From: Zhongshania aliphaticivorans
GTDB taxonomy: Bacteria; Pseudomonadota; Gammaproteobacteria; Pseudomonadales; Spongiibacteraceae
NCBI RefSeq assembly: GCF_902705875.1
Contig: NZ_CACSIK010000001.1
Span: 357,558-421,557 of the forward strand
Direction: 5' to 3'
DNA length: 64,000 nucleotides
Part shown: positions 9,912-19,953 of the stretch, one piece after another
Layout of the letters: each line of letters begins with the position of its first letter
How positions within the stretch are numbered: the stretch's first letter is position 1
Position numbers and translations under genes: made by a program
The notes under the pieces: generated by a model
What the model was told of the DNA's origin: nothing
Databases searched by the model: none
The model's input: only the letters and a program-made list of their open reading frames with translations

Positions 9912-10925
9912 TCAAGATAGTGCAAGCGGTCGTTTGCTTGTCGCGCCAGGCTCTTCGATGACTAGGCGCGGAACCAAATAACCAGGTAATCTACTTAGTA
10001 TACCGTTCATAAGAAATTTTGCCTGTTCCTCGTCAATCTCAAAATGTGCGGCTCCTCGCACTTTATCAAGTAAATGCAAGTAATAGGGCATCACATTCAC
10101 CTCAAATAAACGCAGGCTTAATACAACCAATGTATCGACATTGTCGTTGATTCCTTTAAGTAAAACACTTTGATTTAACAGCGTGAAGCCTGCACTGTGT
10201 AGCGCTGCCAAGGCGGTCGTGGTGTGTTCATCTATTTCGTTAGCGTGGTTGCAATGAATCACAATGACTATGCGCAGCCTATTGTTTTTCAATACATCAA
10301 TAAGCGCTGGGGTTACTCTTGCGGGTAATACCAGCGGTAAGCGGGTATGAAGGCGCAGCGTGGTAACGTGGGGAATAGCGGCAATTTGCGTCAGCAATTT
10401 TTGTAGGTACTCATCTGGCGCCGACAAGGGATCGCCACCACTCAGTATTACCTCGCTAATGTCTGGGCGCTCACTAATATAATCTATGGCATTTTTCCAG
10501 TCGCGCTGACTTGGGTTGTTGGCGTCGTAGGGGAAATTGCGGCGAAAGCAGTAGCGGCAGTGTATGGCGCAGGCGGGACTGGTGATGAGCAACACTCGAC
10601 CGTGATATTTATGGATTAATCCTGGCACGGGGTTGGCGAGCGACTCCTCTAAGGGGTCGTTAACATAGCCAAGATGTTCATTAGATTCTGCGTGTAGTGG
10701 CATGACTTGTAATAGAAGAGGGTCATTCCAGTCTCCCTTGGCCATTTTTGCCACAAAGGCCTCTGTTACCCGCAACGGAAATTGTTGAATTGCATCTGAA
10801 GAAAACGGGTGGTCAATTGGATTGAGGTCAAGGCGATGTAAGAGCTGAATTGGGTCACGGATCATGCCGCTCATTTGCTGTTGCCAGCTTTCGCTCTGCC
10901 AAAATGTGTCTTTTAAGGGTATCAT
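9912..10925 (-). CDS. epmB: EF-P (R)-beta-lysylation protein, lysine 2,3-aminomutase-like
   Basis: 337 residues. The radical SAM motif is CAIHCRYC (CxxxCxxC) at about residue 118, followed by RRNF and the SGGDPL motif typical of lysine 2,3-aminomutases. EpmB converts L-alpha-lysine to (R)-beta-lysine for EF-P modification, using a [4Fe-4S] cluster, SAM and PLP. It is divergent from efp with 46 bp between starts, which ties it to its substrate pathway. Confidence 0.93.
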   Translation of the reverse strand: MIPLKDTFWQSESWQQQMSGMIRDPIQLLHRLDLNPIDHPFSSDAIQQFPLRVTEAFVAKMAKGDWNDPLLLQVMPLHAESNEHLGYVNDPLEESLANPVPGLIHKYHGRVLLITSPACAIHCRYCFRRNFPYDANNPSQRDWKNAIDYISERPDISEVILSGGDPLSAPDEYLQKLLTQIAAIPHVTTLRLHTRLPLVLPARVTPALIDVLKNNRLRIVIVIHCNHANEIDEHTTTALAALHSAGFTLLNQSVLLKGINDNVDTLVVLSLRLFEVNVMPYYLHLLDKVRGAAHFEIDEEQAKFLMNGILSRLPGYLVPRLVIEEPGATSKRPLALS

Positions 10926-10971
10926 TGCTGCCTTTTTAAACTACGTATGTACACTGTCGCTGAGGAAAATC

Positions 10972-11541
10972 ATGGCCAATTATTCTACCAATGAGTTTCG
11001 TAACGGACTGAAGGTTATGCTCGACGGCGAGCCTTGTTCTATATTGGATAATGAATTTGTAAAACCGGGTAAAGGCCAAGCCTTTAATCGCGTTCGTTTA
11101 CGTAATCTTAACTCAGGTCGGGTTTGGGAGCGTACATTTAAGTCGGGCGAGTCCCTCGAAGGGGCTGATGTCATCGATCAAAGTATGGAGTATTTATACA
11201 ATGACGGTGAGTTTTACCACTTTATGGACCCTGAAACGTTTGAGCAATTTCAAGCGGACCTCAAGGCGGTTGGTGATGCTTCCAACTGGTTGAAAGAGCA
11301 AGATGTGTGTGTCGTAACGCTTTACAACGGCAACCCGCTGTCAGTCACGCCCCCTAATTTTGTTGAGTTAGAAATTGTTGAAACAGATCCCGGTGTAAAA
11401 GGGGATACTGCCCAAGGTGGTACTAAACCCGCTTACCTGAGCACGGGTGCCGTTGTGAAGGTGCCATTGTTTATTACCGAGGGTGAGGTCATCAAGGTTG
11501 ATACTCGGACTGGTGAATACCAAAACCGAGTTAAATCCTAA
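10972..11541 (+). CDS. efp: Elongation factor P
   Basis: 189 residues from the ATG at 10972, with GAGGA upstream. Earlier in-frame starts would run into epmB and add a Cys-rich leader not found in EF-P. The modified lysine is Lys34 in VKPGKGQAF, the E. coli position for beta-lysylation. EF-P relieves ribosome stalling at polyproline stretches. The stop TAA is followed at once by the epmA ATG, so substrate and ligase are probably translated from one mRNA. Confidence 0.97.
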   Translation: MANYSTNEFRNGLKVMLDGEPCSILDNEFVKPGKGQAFNRVRLRNLNSGRVWERTFKSGESLEGADVIDQSMEYLYNDGEFYHFMDPETFEQFQADLKAVGDASNWLKEQDVCVVTLYNGNPLSVTPPNFVELEIVETDPGVKGDTAQGGTKPAYLSTGAVVKVPLFITEGEVIKVDTRTGEYQNRVKS

Positions 11542-12495
11542 ATGTCTGAGTGGCGACCTACGGCTGAATTTTCGGCTTTACGTCGCCGCGCTCAGTTACT
11601 CGCGGCGGTTCGTGCGGTCTTTGCCGAGCGCGGTGTCGTCGAGGTAGACACACCGTTGCTGGCCTCAGCGCCAGTAACCGACCCCAATATTGAAGCTATT
11701 TGCACCAACTCGCCCGAGGGAGAGGGGCAAATGTACCTGCAGACCTCGCCTGAATTTGCCATGAAACGCTTATTGGCGGCGGGGAGTGGCCCGATTTACC
11801 AAATTTGTAAGGCGTTCCGGCGCGGTGAGCGTGGGCGACGTCATAACCCCGAATTTACGATGCTAGAGTGGTATCGCCCAGGCCTATCGCTGCAAGCGCT
11901 AATGGAAGAGGTTGCAACGATTGTGGCCTTAGTGGTAGGCGCAGTTGATAGCAAATTTTATAGCTATCAGCAGGTATTTGAGCAGCATTGTGGTCTGAAT
12001 CCCCATCAAGCCTCGCTGGCAGAGTTGAAGCAGTGTGCCGCTGCACATTTAGAGGTCAACTTTGATACCGATGACCGTGATACTTGGTTACAGCTATTAA
12101 TGTCGTCGGTGGTTGAGCCGCAGTTAGACCGCGAGTCGCTCAGTTTTGTATACGACTTTCCGGCCTCGCAGGCCGCCTTGGCGAAAACCCGAATCGATGC
12201 AAATGGGGTGGCGCTAGCGGCGCGGTTTGAAGGATTTTACGCCGGCATGGAATTGGCAAATGGCTACGATGAATTGTGTGATGGCGCTGAGCTGGTCAGA
12301 AGAATCCGTGATGACCACAGCCGCCGTGCAGCCAATGATCAAGAATTACCGCCCATCGACCGCAATTTATTGAAAGCTATGTCATCGTTGCCAGAGTGTG
12401 TGGGGGTGGCAATGGGCTTTGACCGATTGGCAATGCTGGCTTGTAAGGCTGAGCGCATTGATGAGGTGATCGCATTTCCGCTTGAGCGGGCCTAG
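11542..12495 (+). CDS. epmA: EF-P--(R)-beta-lysine ligase
   Basis: 317 residues resembling the catalytic core of class II lysyl-tRNA synthetase without the anticodon-binding domain, which defines EpmA (GenX/PoxA). Motif 2 is seen in FRRGERGRRHNPEFTMLEWY and motif 3 in GVAMGFDRLAML. It ligates (R)-beta-lysine to Lys34 of EF-P. Its ATG directly follows the efp stop with no spacer. Confidence 0.95.
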   Translation: MSEWRPTAEFSALRRRAQLLAAVRAVFAERGVVEVDTPLLASAPVTDPNIEAICTNSPEGEGQMYLQTSPEFAMKRLLAAGSGPIYQICKAFRRGERGRRHNPEFTMLEWYRPGLSLQALMEEVATIVALVVGAVDSKFYSYQQVFEQHCGLNPHQASLAELKQCAAAHLEVNFDTDDRDTWLQLLMSSVVEPQLDRESLSFVYDFPASQAALAKTRIDANGVALAARFEGFYAGMELANGYDELCDGAELVRRIRDDHSRRAANDQELPPIDRNLLKAMSSLPECVGVAMGFDRLAMLACKAERIDEVIAFPLERA

Positions 12496-12521
12496 CGCGC
12501 TTGTCTTGGCGCGCAGCTCGG

Positions 12522-13397
12522 TCAGATTGGGGGTGAATCAGCGATAGTTTGAATATGGCCTAGGGTGTCGCCAAGACGTGTTGGCGTCGTCGCTTCAAAA
12601 GTGCTTAGCCATTCACTGCGATCCTTCGCAAATAACACAATCGCGGTTGAGCCCAGTTTGAATCGGCCCATTTCTGCGCCTTTTTCTAGCTGAATGTCTC
12701 TTGGCTCTTGACGATAATCCGTGGTTTTAATGCCTTTGGGCGGTGGTGCAATTTGGCCATCCCACACCGTTTCTATACCAGCCACAATCATTGCCCCCAC
12801 AAGAATAACTGCCATGGGGCCGGCTTCGGTATCAAAAAGACACACTGCGCGTTCATTTCTGGCAAATAGGCCCTGTACATTTTCGGCTGTGGCGGTATTA
12901 ACGGAGAATAGCGCGCCAGGAATGTAGCTCATGGTGCGCAGGGTGCCGGCCAGTGGCATGTGTACGCGGTGGTAATCTCTGGGCGAGAGGTAAATGGTTG
13001 CAAAGCTGCCCTCGTTAAATAAGGCGGCAGCCTCGCGATCACCCCCCAGTAAGCTCAGTAAGCTGTAGTCTTGCCCTTTTGCCTGAAAAATTCGGCCATC
13101 GGTGATATTGCCTATTTGACTGATGGCGCCGTCGGCAGGGCAAGCGATGGCATTGCTCTCCTCGCAGATGGGTCTCGCGCCTTCTTTTAATGCGCGGGTA
13201 AAAAAGGCATTAAAGTTGCGGTAATTGCGGGGGTCCGAATCAGCCGCCTCATCCATATCAACGTTGTATTGCTTAATAAAACGACTAATTAGCACGTCTT
13301 TAAGCCACGGAATATCAGTTTCTGCTAGTTTTCCAACAAGACGAGAAAGGGCGTGTTGGGGGAGTAGAAATTGCAGAATAATAAACGCTATTTTCAC
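12522..13397 (-). CDS. psd: Phosphatidylserine decarboxylase proenzyme
   Basis: 291 residues if translation starts at the GTG at 13397, which has AAAGGA six bases upstream and gives the usual N-terminus ending in [12 protein letters not shown]. The in-frame ATG at 13484 would overlap the neighbouring sulfurtransferase and add 29 atypical residues. The autocleavage site that creates the pyruvoyl group is LGST near the C-terminus, and DYHRVHMP carries conserved histidines. The membrane-associated enzyme makes phosphatidylethanolamine. Confidence 0.93.
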   Translation of the reverse strand: MKIAFIILQFLLPQHALSRLVGKLAETDIPWLKDVLISRFIKQYNVDMDEAADSDPRNYRNFNAFFTRALKEGARPICEESNAIACPADGAISQIGNITDGRIFQAKGQDYSLLSLLGGDREAAALFNEGSFATIYLSPRDYHRVHMPLAGTLRTMSYIPGALFSVNTATAENVQGLFARNERAVCLFDTEAGPMAVILVGAMIVAGIETVWDGQIAPPPKGIKTTDYRQEPRDIQLEKGAEMGRFKLGSTAIVLFAKDRSEWLSTFEATTPTRLGDTLGHIQTIADSPPI

Positions 13398-13449
13398 AAG
13401 GTATCCTTTGATTGACTCGACAAAAGTTATGTATCGACTAAGCGATTTA

Positions 13450-14295
13450 TTAAGGCTTTTGGGCGCTTGGCTGTGGATGATCACCGGTTTCTATCGGGGT
13501 GGTCTCACTATTTCCCCATTCACCCCATGAGCCGTGATACGCCTTTATGTGAGGGTAGCCGAGGATTTTCATCAACAGATAGCTCAGCCCAGAGCGATGA
13601 TGGGTTTGGCAGTGGGTGATAATAGTTTTATCTGCGGTAAGGCCTAGCTCATTAAGCCGCGACTGCAGTTTACTGGTGTCTTTAAGGCGCATTTGCTTGT
13701 CGCGGTTTATCAACTCCAGCCAGTCAAGATTAATGGCCCCAGGAATATGGCCGCCGCGTTGAGCGAATACTTTTTCGCCTCGGTACTCTTCTGGCGAACG
13801 GGCGTCCCAGATTGCAAGCTGACTGTTGTCTAATAAGTGAATAAAGTCTTCAATTTCTGCAATCGGCAGGCTATCAATGCTGATGTTTTGCTCTATTGGC
13901 GCGGGAAGGTTCGCCACTTTTTCAGTTGCGTAGCCATCGTGCAGCCAAGCGTGTAAGCCGCCATCAATATAAGAATAGTTTTGATGACCGATAACATCTA
14001 ATGTCCAAATTAAACGTCCAGCCCAGCCGCCGCCTTCATCATCATAGACAACAACATGCTTGTCAGGGGTGAGCCCTACTTTGGTAAAAAGGGCGTTCAG
14101 CGCCTCAATACTGGGAAGTTTACCCACCGCTGGTTTAACACCACTTTGCAATTCAGATGGCGCAATATGGACCGCGCCGGGGATGTGATGATCCGCATAA
14201 TTGGCAGCGCTGCAGGTATCCAAAATTAATAAATTTGGGTCGTGCAGCGCATCGGCGAGCTGCGATGTTTCAATTAATAGTGGCCAGTCTTTCAT
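13450..14295 (-). CDS. Tandem-rhodanese sulfurtransferase
   Basis: 281 residues with two rhodanese domains. The C-terminal domain has the active cysteine in [11 protein letters not shown], a loop unlike the CRKGVT of thiosulfate sulfurtransferase or the CGSGVT of mercaptopyruvate sulfurtransferase. Donor specificity is therefore open. It holds the rhdA position next to psd, with 52 bp between its stop and the psd GTG. In Pseudomonas this locus is followed by motAB, which are absent here. Confidence 0.88.
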   Translation of the reverse strand: MKDWPLLIETSQLADALHDPNLLILDTCSAANYADHHIPGAVHIAPSELQSGVKPAVGKLPSIEALNALFTKVGLTPDKHVVVYDDEGGGWAGRLIWTLDVIGHQNYSYIDGGLHAWLHDGYATEKVANLPAPIEQNISIDSLPIAEIEDFIHLLDNSQLAIWDARSPEEYRGEKVFAQRGGHIPGAINLDWLELINRDKQMRLKDTSKLQSRLNELGLTADKTIITHCQTHHRSGLSYLLMKILGYPHIKAYHGSWGEWGNSETTPIETGDHPQPSAQKP

Positions 14296-14488
14296 GATAA
14301 ATAACTTACGTTTAACGTGAAGGTGGATTGTAGCAGTAGCAACGCCAATTCGGCGATGCCGAAAGGACGTACTTTTCTGCGCGTGTTAATACATAAGACC
14401 TTAAATAGCTTTGATTACTCACTATAAATTCAATTATTAAATAATTGAGAAGTGATTTTATTGTAGATCGCAGGTATGACGGTTTGTG

Positions 14489-15499
14489 TTAATCGGTATT
14501 AAGGCTTTGAATGATTTGGCGATAACTTGCCATGCGTTCAGGGCTGATTTTATTTTCCGCTTCGGCATCAAGCAGCGCGCACTGTGGCTCATGCTCATGC
14601 TTGCAGTCTCGAAATCGGCACAAACCCAAAAAAGGTCTAAATTCAATAAAGCCGGCCAACACCTTTTCTCGGTCCATATTCCAAAGCGCAAACTCGCGGA
14701 TTCCCGGTGAGTCAATCAAACTGCCGCCGTCGGGAAAGTGATAAAGGCGGGCCGTGGTGGTGGTGTGCTTGCCCTTGGCGGTACTTTCAGACAAAGCGCC
14801 AATGCGGGTATCGGTGCCGGGTAGCAGGCTGTTTACCAGCGATGACTTGCCCACCCCAGATTGGCCCACAAACACACTGATCTGCCCGCTTAAAGTTTGC
14901 TTTAATTGGTCCAAGCCATGCTCAGCGGCGGTTGAGGCGCGAGTCACCGAATAGCCAATTTCTTGGTAGCGAGCCAGCATACTGTCTAAGTAGGCTTGGT
15001 TGTCAGCGTTAATCAAGTCAGATTTATTGAGCAGCAATATAGGGCTAATGCCAATCGCTTCTGAAGCCACCAAATAGCGATCAATCAGATTGGCGTGAGC
15101 GCGAGGCTCGGGGGCAATGACAATCACAATATGGTCAATATTGGCGGCCACCGGCTTTAACTTGCCGTGATTGTCCGGCCGAGAAAGTAGCGAATGGCGA
15201 TCATTACGGGCAACAACCACCCCGGTGGGCTTGCCTTCTCGCCAAGTCACGCTATCGCCAGTCACTAAATTTTCAATGTGGGCGCGAACATGACAGCGCT
15301 GGCGAAGTCCTACATCGCTTTCAACCTCAACCTGCTGGCCAAAATGGCTCACTATCAAGCCGTTTTGTTCAGGGCCTAACTCGCCCTCGCTTAAAGCTTG
15401 GTTCAGCTGTGAATTACGCTTGTTTGCTCGCTCGTTACGTTCGGCTTGCACTTTTTCTATGCGCCAGCGCTGTTGTCGGCTGAGTTTACGTTTTGTCAT
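14489..15499 (-). CDS. rsgA: Small ribosomal subunit biogenesis GTPase RsgA
   Basis: 336 residues with the circularly permuted GTPase order: the NKSD motif (G4) comes before GQSGVGKSS (G1) and DSPGIRE (G3). An N-terminal OB fold precedes it and a C-terminal zinc site follows (C-x4-C-x-H-x5-C in [14 protein letters not shown]). It assists late 30S maturation. It is divergent from orn, an arrangement common in gammaproteobacteria. Confidence 0.95.
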   Translation of the reverse strand: MTKRKLSRQQRWRIEKVQAERNERANKRNSQLNQALSEGELGPEQNGLIVSHFGQQVEVESDVGLRQRCHVRAHIENLVTGDSVTWREGKPTGVVVARNDRHSLLSRPDNHGKLKPVAANIDHIVIVIAPEPRAHANLIDRYLVASEAIGISPILLLNKSDLINADNQAYLDSMLARYQEIGYSVTRASTAAEHGLDQLKQTLSGQISVFVGQSGVGKSSLVNSLLPGTDTRIGALSESTAKGKHTTTTARLYHFPDGGSLIDSPGIREFALWNMDREKVLAGFIEFRPFLGLCRFRDCKHEHEPQCALLDAEAENKISPERMASYRQIIQSLNTD

Positions 15500-15868
15500 T
15501 AAGGCTGATTCGACTTGAGTTGGTTATTGCAAGAGCGGCCCATAATACGCGTTTACAGGCAGTAAATAACTGAGGGCGCAGCAAGACTGAGCACTGAGTT
15601 ACTTGCTATTGAAAAAAGTCGATTTGTTGTTTGCAGCTCGTGGCAAAAAAGCAAATTATACTCCCTTAGGGTATTGGGCGTGCGATTGATTGGCGGGCAC
15701 ACAAGGCGCTACAAGCTGTAGCAGGCCGTTTAGATGCGTCATCTTACCCCATGTGCTGTTACAATCGACACTTTGTGTACGTGCAACTGATCAGAGTCAA
15801 ATGCTAACCACTACCGCGCTGGGCTAAAGCGGGCAATATTTATCAACATTCACAGCGGAGGTAACCCT
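15500..15868. other. Divergent intergenic region rsgA/orn
   Basis: 369 bases separate the divergent starts. It must hold both promoters. I see no ORF with a ribosome-binding site, no tRNA and no clear hairpin. The only firm signal is the GGAGGT ribosome-binding site of orn at its right end. Confidence 0.4.
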
Positions 15869-16414
15869 ATGGAAAAGTCACAAAATTTAATTTGGATTGA
15901 TCTAGAGATGACCGGTCTAGACACTCTTAACGACCATATTATAGAAATTGCGACTGTGGTGACTGATGCACATTTAAACGTGCTTGCAGAGGGGCCGGTG
16001 TTGGCAATTCATCAGTCCGAAGACGTATTAGCGGCAATGGATGAATGGAATACCCGTCAGCACGGCAAATCAGGTTTGACCAAGCGGGTACAGGACACCT
16101 GTATTACCGCAGACGAAGCCGAGCGTCTCACCTTGGCATTTTTAGACAAGCATGTTGAAAAAGGCGCATCACCCATGTGTGGCAATAGTATTTGCCAAGA
16201 TCGTCGGTTTATGGCCCGAGAAATGCCAACGCTTGAAGCTTTTTTCCATTACCGCAATTTAGACGTGAGTAGCCTAAAAGAACTAGCACGGCGCTGGCGG
16301 CCAGATTTAAGCGGCGGCTTGAATAAGTCGGCTTCGCACTTAGCGTTGGATGATATTTATGATTCCATTGCCGAACTTAGCTATTACCGCGAACATTTTT
16401 TACGCCTCTCTTAG
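15869..16414 (+). CDS. orn: Oligoribonuclease
   Basis: 181 residues, DEDDh family 3'-5' exonuclease. The first acidic pair is in IDLEMTGLD, and the last motif [11 protein letters not shown] supplies His and Asp. It degrades 2-5 nt RNAs and, in c-di-GMP-using bacteria, pGpG, which links it to the c-di-GMP proteins elsewhere in this window. A strong GGAGGT lies just upstream of the ATG. Confidence 0.97.
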   Translation: MEKSQNLIWIDLEMTGLDTLNDHIIEIATVVTDAHLNVLAEGPVLAIHQSEDVLAAMDEWNTRQHGKSGLTKRVQDTCITADEAERLTLAFLDKHVEKGASPMCGNSICQDRRFMAREMPTLEAFFHYRNLDVSSLKELARRWRPDLSGGLNKSASHLALDDIYDSIAELSYYREHFLRLS

Positions 16415-16431
16415 TCATCTCTCTGCTTGTC

Positions 16432-16485
16432 GCGGTCATCTGTCGGGATGACCGCAGACGCGCTTAGCGGGTCTTTTATTTTACC
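16432..16485 (+). terminator. Double hairpin terminator after orn
   Basis: A perfect 9-bp stem (GCGGTCATC/GATGACCGC, 16432-16440 with 16447-16455, 6-base loop) is followed directly by a second stem AGAC-g-CGC/GCG-g-GTCT (16456-16474) that runs into TTTTATTTTA. The second hairpin with its U-run is the likely terminator. Confidence 0.65.
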
Positions 16486-16691
16486 TTTTCACCTTTGCCA
16501 AAGACGCAATCGTCTTCTATTGTTCAAGGGCTATCTGTATTAACCCGTATTGTTGTTTGGGCGTAAAACGGGTCTCGTAGCCACTTATGTTGTCGATGAA
16601 AACTTGTCGTGACATCGGTGTTTTGAATGCGCCATGAGCGGTTTGTTGGCTTAAGCGACAACACACTAGTTAACAATAAGAAGGTGACAAA

Positions 16692-18530
16692 ATGAAAAAA
16701 CTGACCGCACTGTGTGTGGCTTCCCTGCTTTGCTCCCCCCTGTCAGCACAAAGCTATTTTAGTGAACTGCTTATCTTTGGCGACAGCTTGTTAGACAGCG
16801 GCAACCTTGGTCGACGCTTTACCAACAGAACCGGTGACTACACTACCGACCCATACGCCAATATTGCGCCTCAGTACTTGGGTTTAGAGCTGGGTTTGGC
16901 AACAGACCCCGCTGCGAGCGGCGGCAGCAATTATGCCGTTGGCGGTTACGAAACAGCAGATATTTTAAATTCAATTAACGGGACTGGCCTAGCGCTGCCA
17001 GCCGGCGGCCCCGTGGCCAGACCCGCCTACTTAACAGAGAACAACACCATAAGCTCAAATGCGCTTATCTTAATTGACGGTGGTGGTAATGACTTTTTAA
17101 ACGGCACTGCCACAGATCAAGCAAGCATTATTACTTCTGCACAAACCTTAATGGCGGGGGTGTCGGCGCTAAGTGATGCCGGTGGCCGATACATCATGTT
17201 GAGCAATCTGCCAGATTTGGGCAATACACCTGCCGCCCAAGCACAGAATCTTGCTGTGCCAGGCTACGCGGCTACGGTATCCGCTGGCGCGGCGGGCTAT
17301 AACCAAGCCTTAATGACCTACGCAAATTTTAGCTCAGCCAATATTATTCCTGTCGATTTGGCGGGGGTGATTAACTACGTATCAGACAACGCAGAGACCT
17401 ATGGCTTTGCCAGTGGTGCCAATGTTGCGCTCGGCCCCTTGGCCACCTTTGATCAGCGATATATGTGTTTTGATGACAGCAATGGCGATTGTATAGAGCA
17501 TCCAATTTACGGCATTGATGGCATCAGTCCAGACCCAGATAAACTCTTATTCAATGACGGTGTTCACCCCACCGGCAAAGTGGGAGAAATTACCGGTGAC
17601 TATTTAATTGATGTTGTAGTTGCGCCGCAATTAGTTGGCCAGTTGGCTGGCATTGGTCTGGGTATTGCGCGTACTCAGCACGACAGCCTGAGCCACACCC
17701 TGAGAGAAAATCGCTGGCTAGAAAATACCGACCGCATGTTTATTAATGCCAGCGGAGCGAATGAAGATACCCAAAATGGCGGCGATCAAACCACTAACCA
17801 CCTCACCCTGGGTTATAACAAAGCGGTATCATCAGTGATGAGCTTAGGGGCCGCGCTGAGCATGGCAAACCATGAAACTGACGGTGGTGGCGCTGATTTT
17901 TCTGCAAGCAGTGTTGGTTTAAGCGCTTTGGCTAATTACCGCGATGGACACTGGCTGGCAGAGGGCAGTGTGGGGTTAAGCATTGTGGATTATGGCGATG
18001 TTGACCGCCACTTTGCGCTGGGTGACAGAGCATTGGTAGCCAGCGGTGATACAGAAGGGTACGGCTGGCATTTTGATGGACAGCTCGCTTATAACCTCTC
18101 GTCGTCAAACGCGCTTAGCATTGCGCCGGCTATTGGCGCTCGCTTATTAAGCACAAAAGTAGACGCTTACACCGAATCAGGCGGTGCCGTGTCTAATTAT
18201 AGCTGGGGCGAACAAAGCCGGCAGAGTCGCCAATTGCGAGCGGGTGTCTTGGCCAATATGGCAGTGAGTGAGGGAGTGAGCCTGTACGCCGAATTGTTTT
18301 CAGTGTCAGAGCTTGAAGATGGCGATGAAACCATCGAAGTCACCAATACCAATCTAGGCTATACCAGCTACCAAATGCCGAGTTACAGCGCAGATGATGA
18401 CAGCTTTGTAGACGTTAGCGTGGGTGCATCGGTGGCCATAGCCAACTCTCGCCTAGCCTTGAATATCAATTACAGCGACGAAGGTGAAGGGCGAGAAAGC
18501 GTCATGCTAAATTACGCCCTGCCGTTTTAG
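16692..18530 (+). CDS. GDSL-family autotransporter esterase (EstA-like)
   Basis: 612 residues. A signal peptide covers residues 1-20. The passenger is a GDSL hydrolase: block I IFGDSLLDSGN (nucleophile Ser32), block III GGGNDF, and the Asp/His pair in DGVHPTG. The C-terminal part, about residues 340-612, is an autotransporter beta-barrel with alternating strands and a terminal Phe (NYALPF). Such proteins display a lipase/esterase on the cell surface; P. aeruginosa EstA is the model. It is a single gene with its own ribosome-binding site (AAGAAGGTGAC). Confidence 0.9.
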   Translation: MKKLTALCVASLLCSPLSAQSYFSELLIFGDSLLDSGNLGRRFTNRTGDYTTDPYANIAPQYLGLELGLATDPAASGGSNYAVGGYETADILNSINGTGLALPAGGPVARPAYLTENNTISSNALILIDGGGNDFLNGTATDQASIITSAQTLMAGVSALSDAGGRYIMLSNLPDLGNTPAAQAQNLAVPGYAATVSAGAAGYNQALMTYANFSSANIIPVDLAGVINYVSDNAETYGFASGANVALGPLATFDQRYMCFDDSNGDCIEHPIYGIDGISPDPDKLLFNDGVHPTGKVGEITGDYLIDVVVAPQLVGQLAGIGLGIARTQHDSLSHTLRENRWLENTDRMFINASGANEDTQNGGDQTTNHLTLGYNKAVSSVMSLGAALSMANHETDGGGADFSASSVGLSALANYRDGHWLAEGSVGLSIVDYGDVDRHFALGDRALVASGDTEGYGWHFDGQLAYNLSSSNALSIAPAIGARLLSTKVDAYTESGGAVSNYSWGEQSRQSRQLRAGVLANMAVSEGVSLYAELFSVSELEDGDETIEVTNTNLGYTSYQMPSYSADDDSFVDVSVGASVAIANSRLALNINYSDEGEGRESVMLNYALPF

Positions 18531-18636
18531 GTTTGAGCACTAGCTTGCCCTCAAGGCGCTGTATTTTTAGCTGTGTCAGGCCAAGCCTTAATGCTTGTGG
18601 GGTGAATGCGATTTCATAGCCGCTGGCAGTTAAGCG

Positions 18637-19713
18637 CTAGGCTAAGTTTTCAGTGTTGGTGTTTTTGAGCTTGGTCAGCGCCCAATCAATATGTTCGCGG
18701 GCTATATCATCTGCCTTGGCGTATTGAGTGCTTAGGGCGTCTATGGCGTTTTTGCTGGCTGGCCCGTTGCCAATACCAACCGCTAAATTGCGTAACCAGC
18801 GCTGATAGCCAATGCGGCGGATGGGGGAGCCGGCGGTATTGTCTAAGAATTCGTTTTCTGTCCATAAAAATAAGGTGATTAAATCGCTATTGTCGAGCTG
18901 ATGGCGTGGCGAAAAATCAGTTTCTTGGGTGGTTTGGGCAAATTTATTCCAAGGGCAAACCAGTTGGCAGTCGTCGCAGCCAAAGACTCGGTTACCCATT
19001 AAGGGACGCAACTCTTCTGGAATACTACTTTTGAGCTCAATGGTTAAATACGAAATGCAGCGTCGGGCGTCGACTTGGTAAGGCGCAACAATCGCTCCAG
19101 TTGGGCAGTCGTCCAAGCAGGCACGGCAGCTGCCGCAATGTCCGGTTTCCTGCGGTGGGTCAATTGGCAGCGGTATGTCGGTGTATATTTCTCCCAAGAA
19201 AAACCACGATCCCGCTTTGCTGTTAATCAGCATGGTGTTTTTGCCAATCCAGCCAAGACCGGCTTGCTCGGCAAAGCCGCGCTCTAGCACCGGGGCGCTA
19301 TCGACAAAAGCGCGGTGGCTGCCTCCGGCAATGCCGCTTATTTTTTCGGCTAGACGGCTAAGGCGTTTGCGAATTAATTTATGATAATCGCGGCCAAGGG
19401 CGTAGCGAGAAATATAGGCTTTTTGGGGGGCGTTTAAGATGGTGTCGCAGTCTTCACTGTCGGGCAGGTAGTCTAGGCGAGCACTGATAACGCGGATGGT
19501 GCCGGGTAATAGTTGGTCTGGGGTGGCGCGCAATTCTTCGCGCTCAGCCATGTAACTCATGTCGCCGTGGTAGTCTTTGGCTAGCCAGTTGTGCAGGTGT
19601 TGAGCGTGGCTGGCGTTGGTTGCGGGGCTTATGCCAATGTGGGCAAAGCCTAGCTCCTGCCCCCATGTTTTTATTTGCTCCGCTAGCGTTGCGTAATTGC
19701 TGTTTTGTGTCAT
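18637..19713 (-). CDS. queG: Epoxyqueuosine reductase
   Basis: 358 residues. It has a cobalamin-binding N-terminal region and two [4Fe-4S] ferredoxin motifs, CGSCRACLDDCP and CDDCQLVCP, then a HEAT-like C-terminus. It reduces epoxyqueuosine to queuosine at the wobble base of tRNAs with GUN anticodons. It is divergent from nnr, the usual queG-nnr-tsaE arrangement. Confidence 0.95.
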   Translation of the reverse strand: MTQNSNYATLAEQIKTWGQELGFAHIGISPATNASHAQHLHNWLAKDYHGDMSYMAEREELRATPDQLLPGTIRVISARLDYLPDSEDCDTILNAPQKAYISRYALGRDYHKLIRKRLSRLAEKISGIAGGSHRAFVDSAPVLERGFAEQAGLGWIGKNTMLINSKAGSWFFLGEIYTDIPLPIDPPQETGHCGSCRACLDDCPTGAIVAPYQVDARRCISYLTIELKSSIPEELRPLMGNRVFGCDDCQLVCPWNKFAQTTQETDFSPRHQLDNSDLITLFLWTENEFLDNTAGSPIRRIGYQRWLRNLAVGIGNGPASKNAIDALSTQYAKADDIAREHIDWALTKLKNTNTENLA

Positions 19714-19953
19714 GTGATGTCTGAGTTTGCCCGCGCATGGTGGAGAGTAATCTGGTGTGCTCAGCCTTTACTACAAATAAAGTTTTAGAAAGATAGTGTG
19801 TCCGATTATTGGCCAAACATAAAATCACGGCAAAAGGGCGTCTATAATTGACCACAGCTATTAGTTGGCAATTACAAACAAGGCGCAGGCTAAGCAGGGC
19901 TCTGTTTTGCCGCTGTAGCGCAACCCTATTTTACACAGTCGAGATTGCAGTGT

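Noticed and set aside
12495..12514. GCGCGC inverted repeat between epmA and psd
   Set aside because: Six-base stem, eight-base loop and no T-run; too weak to call a terminator.
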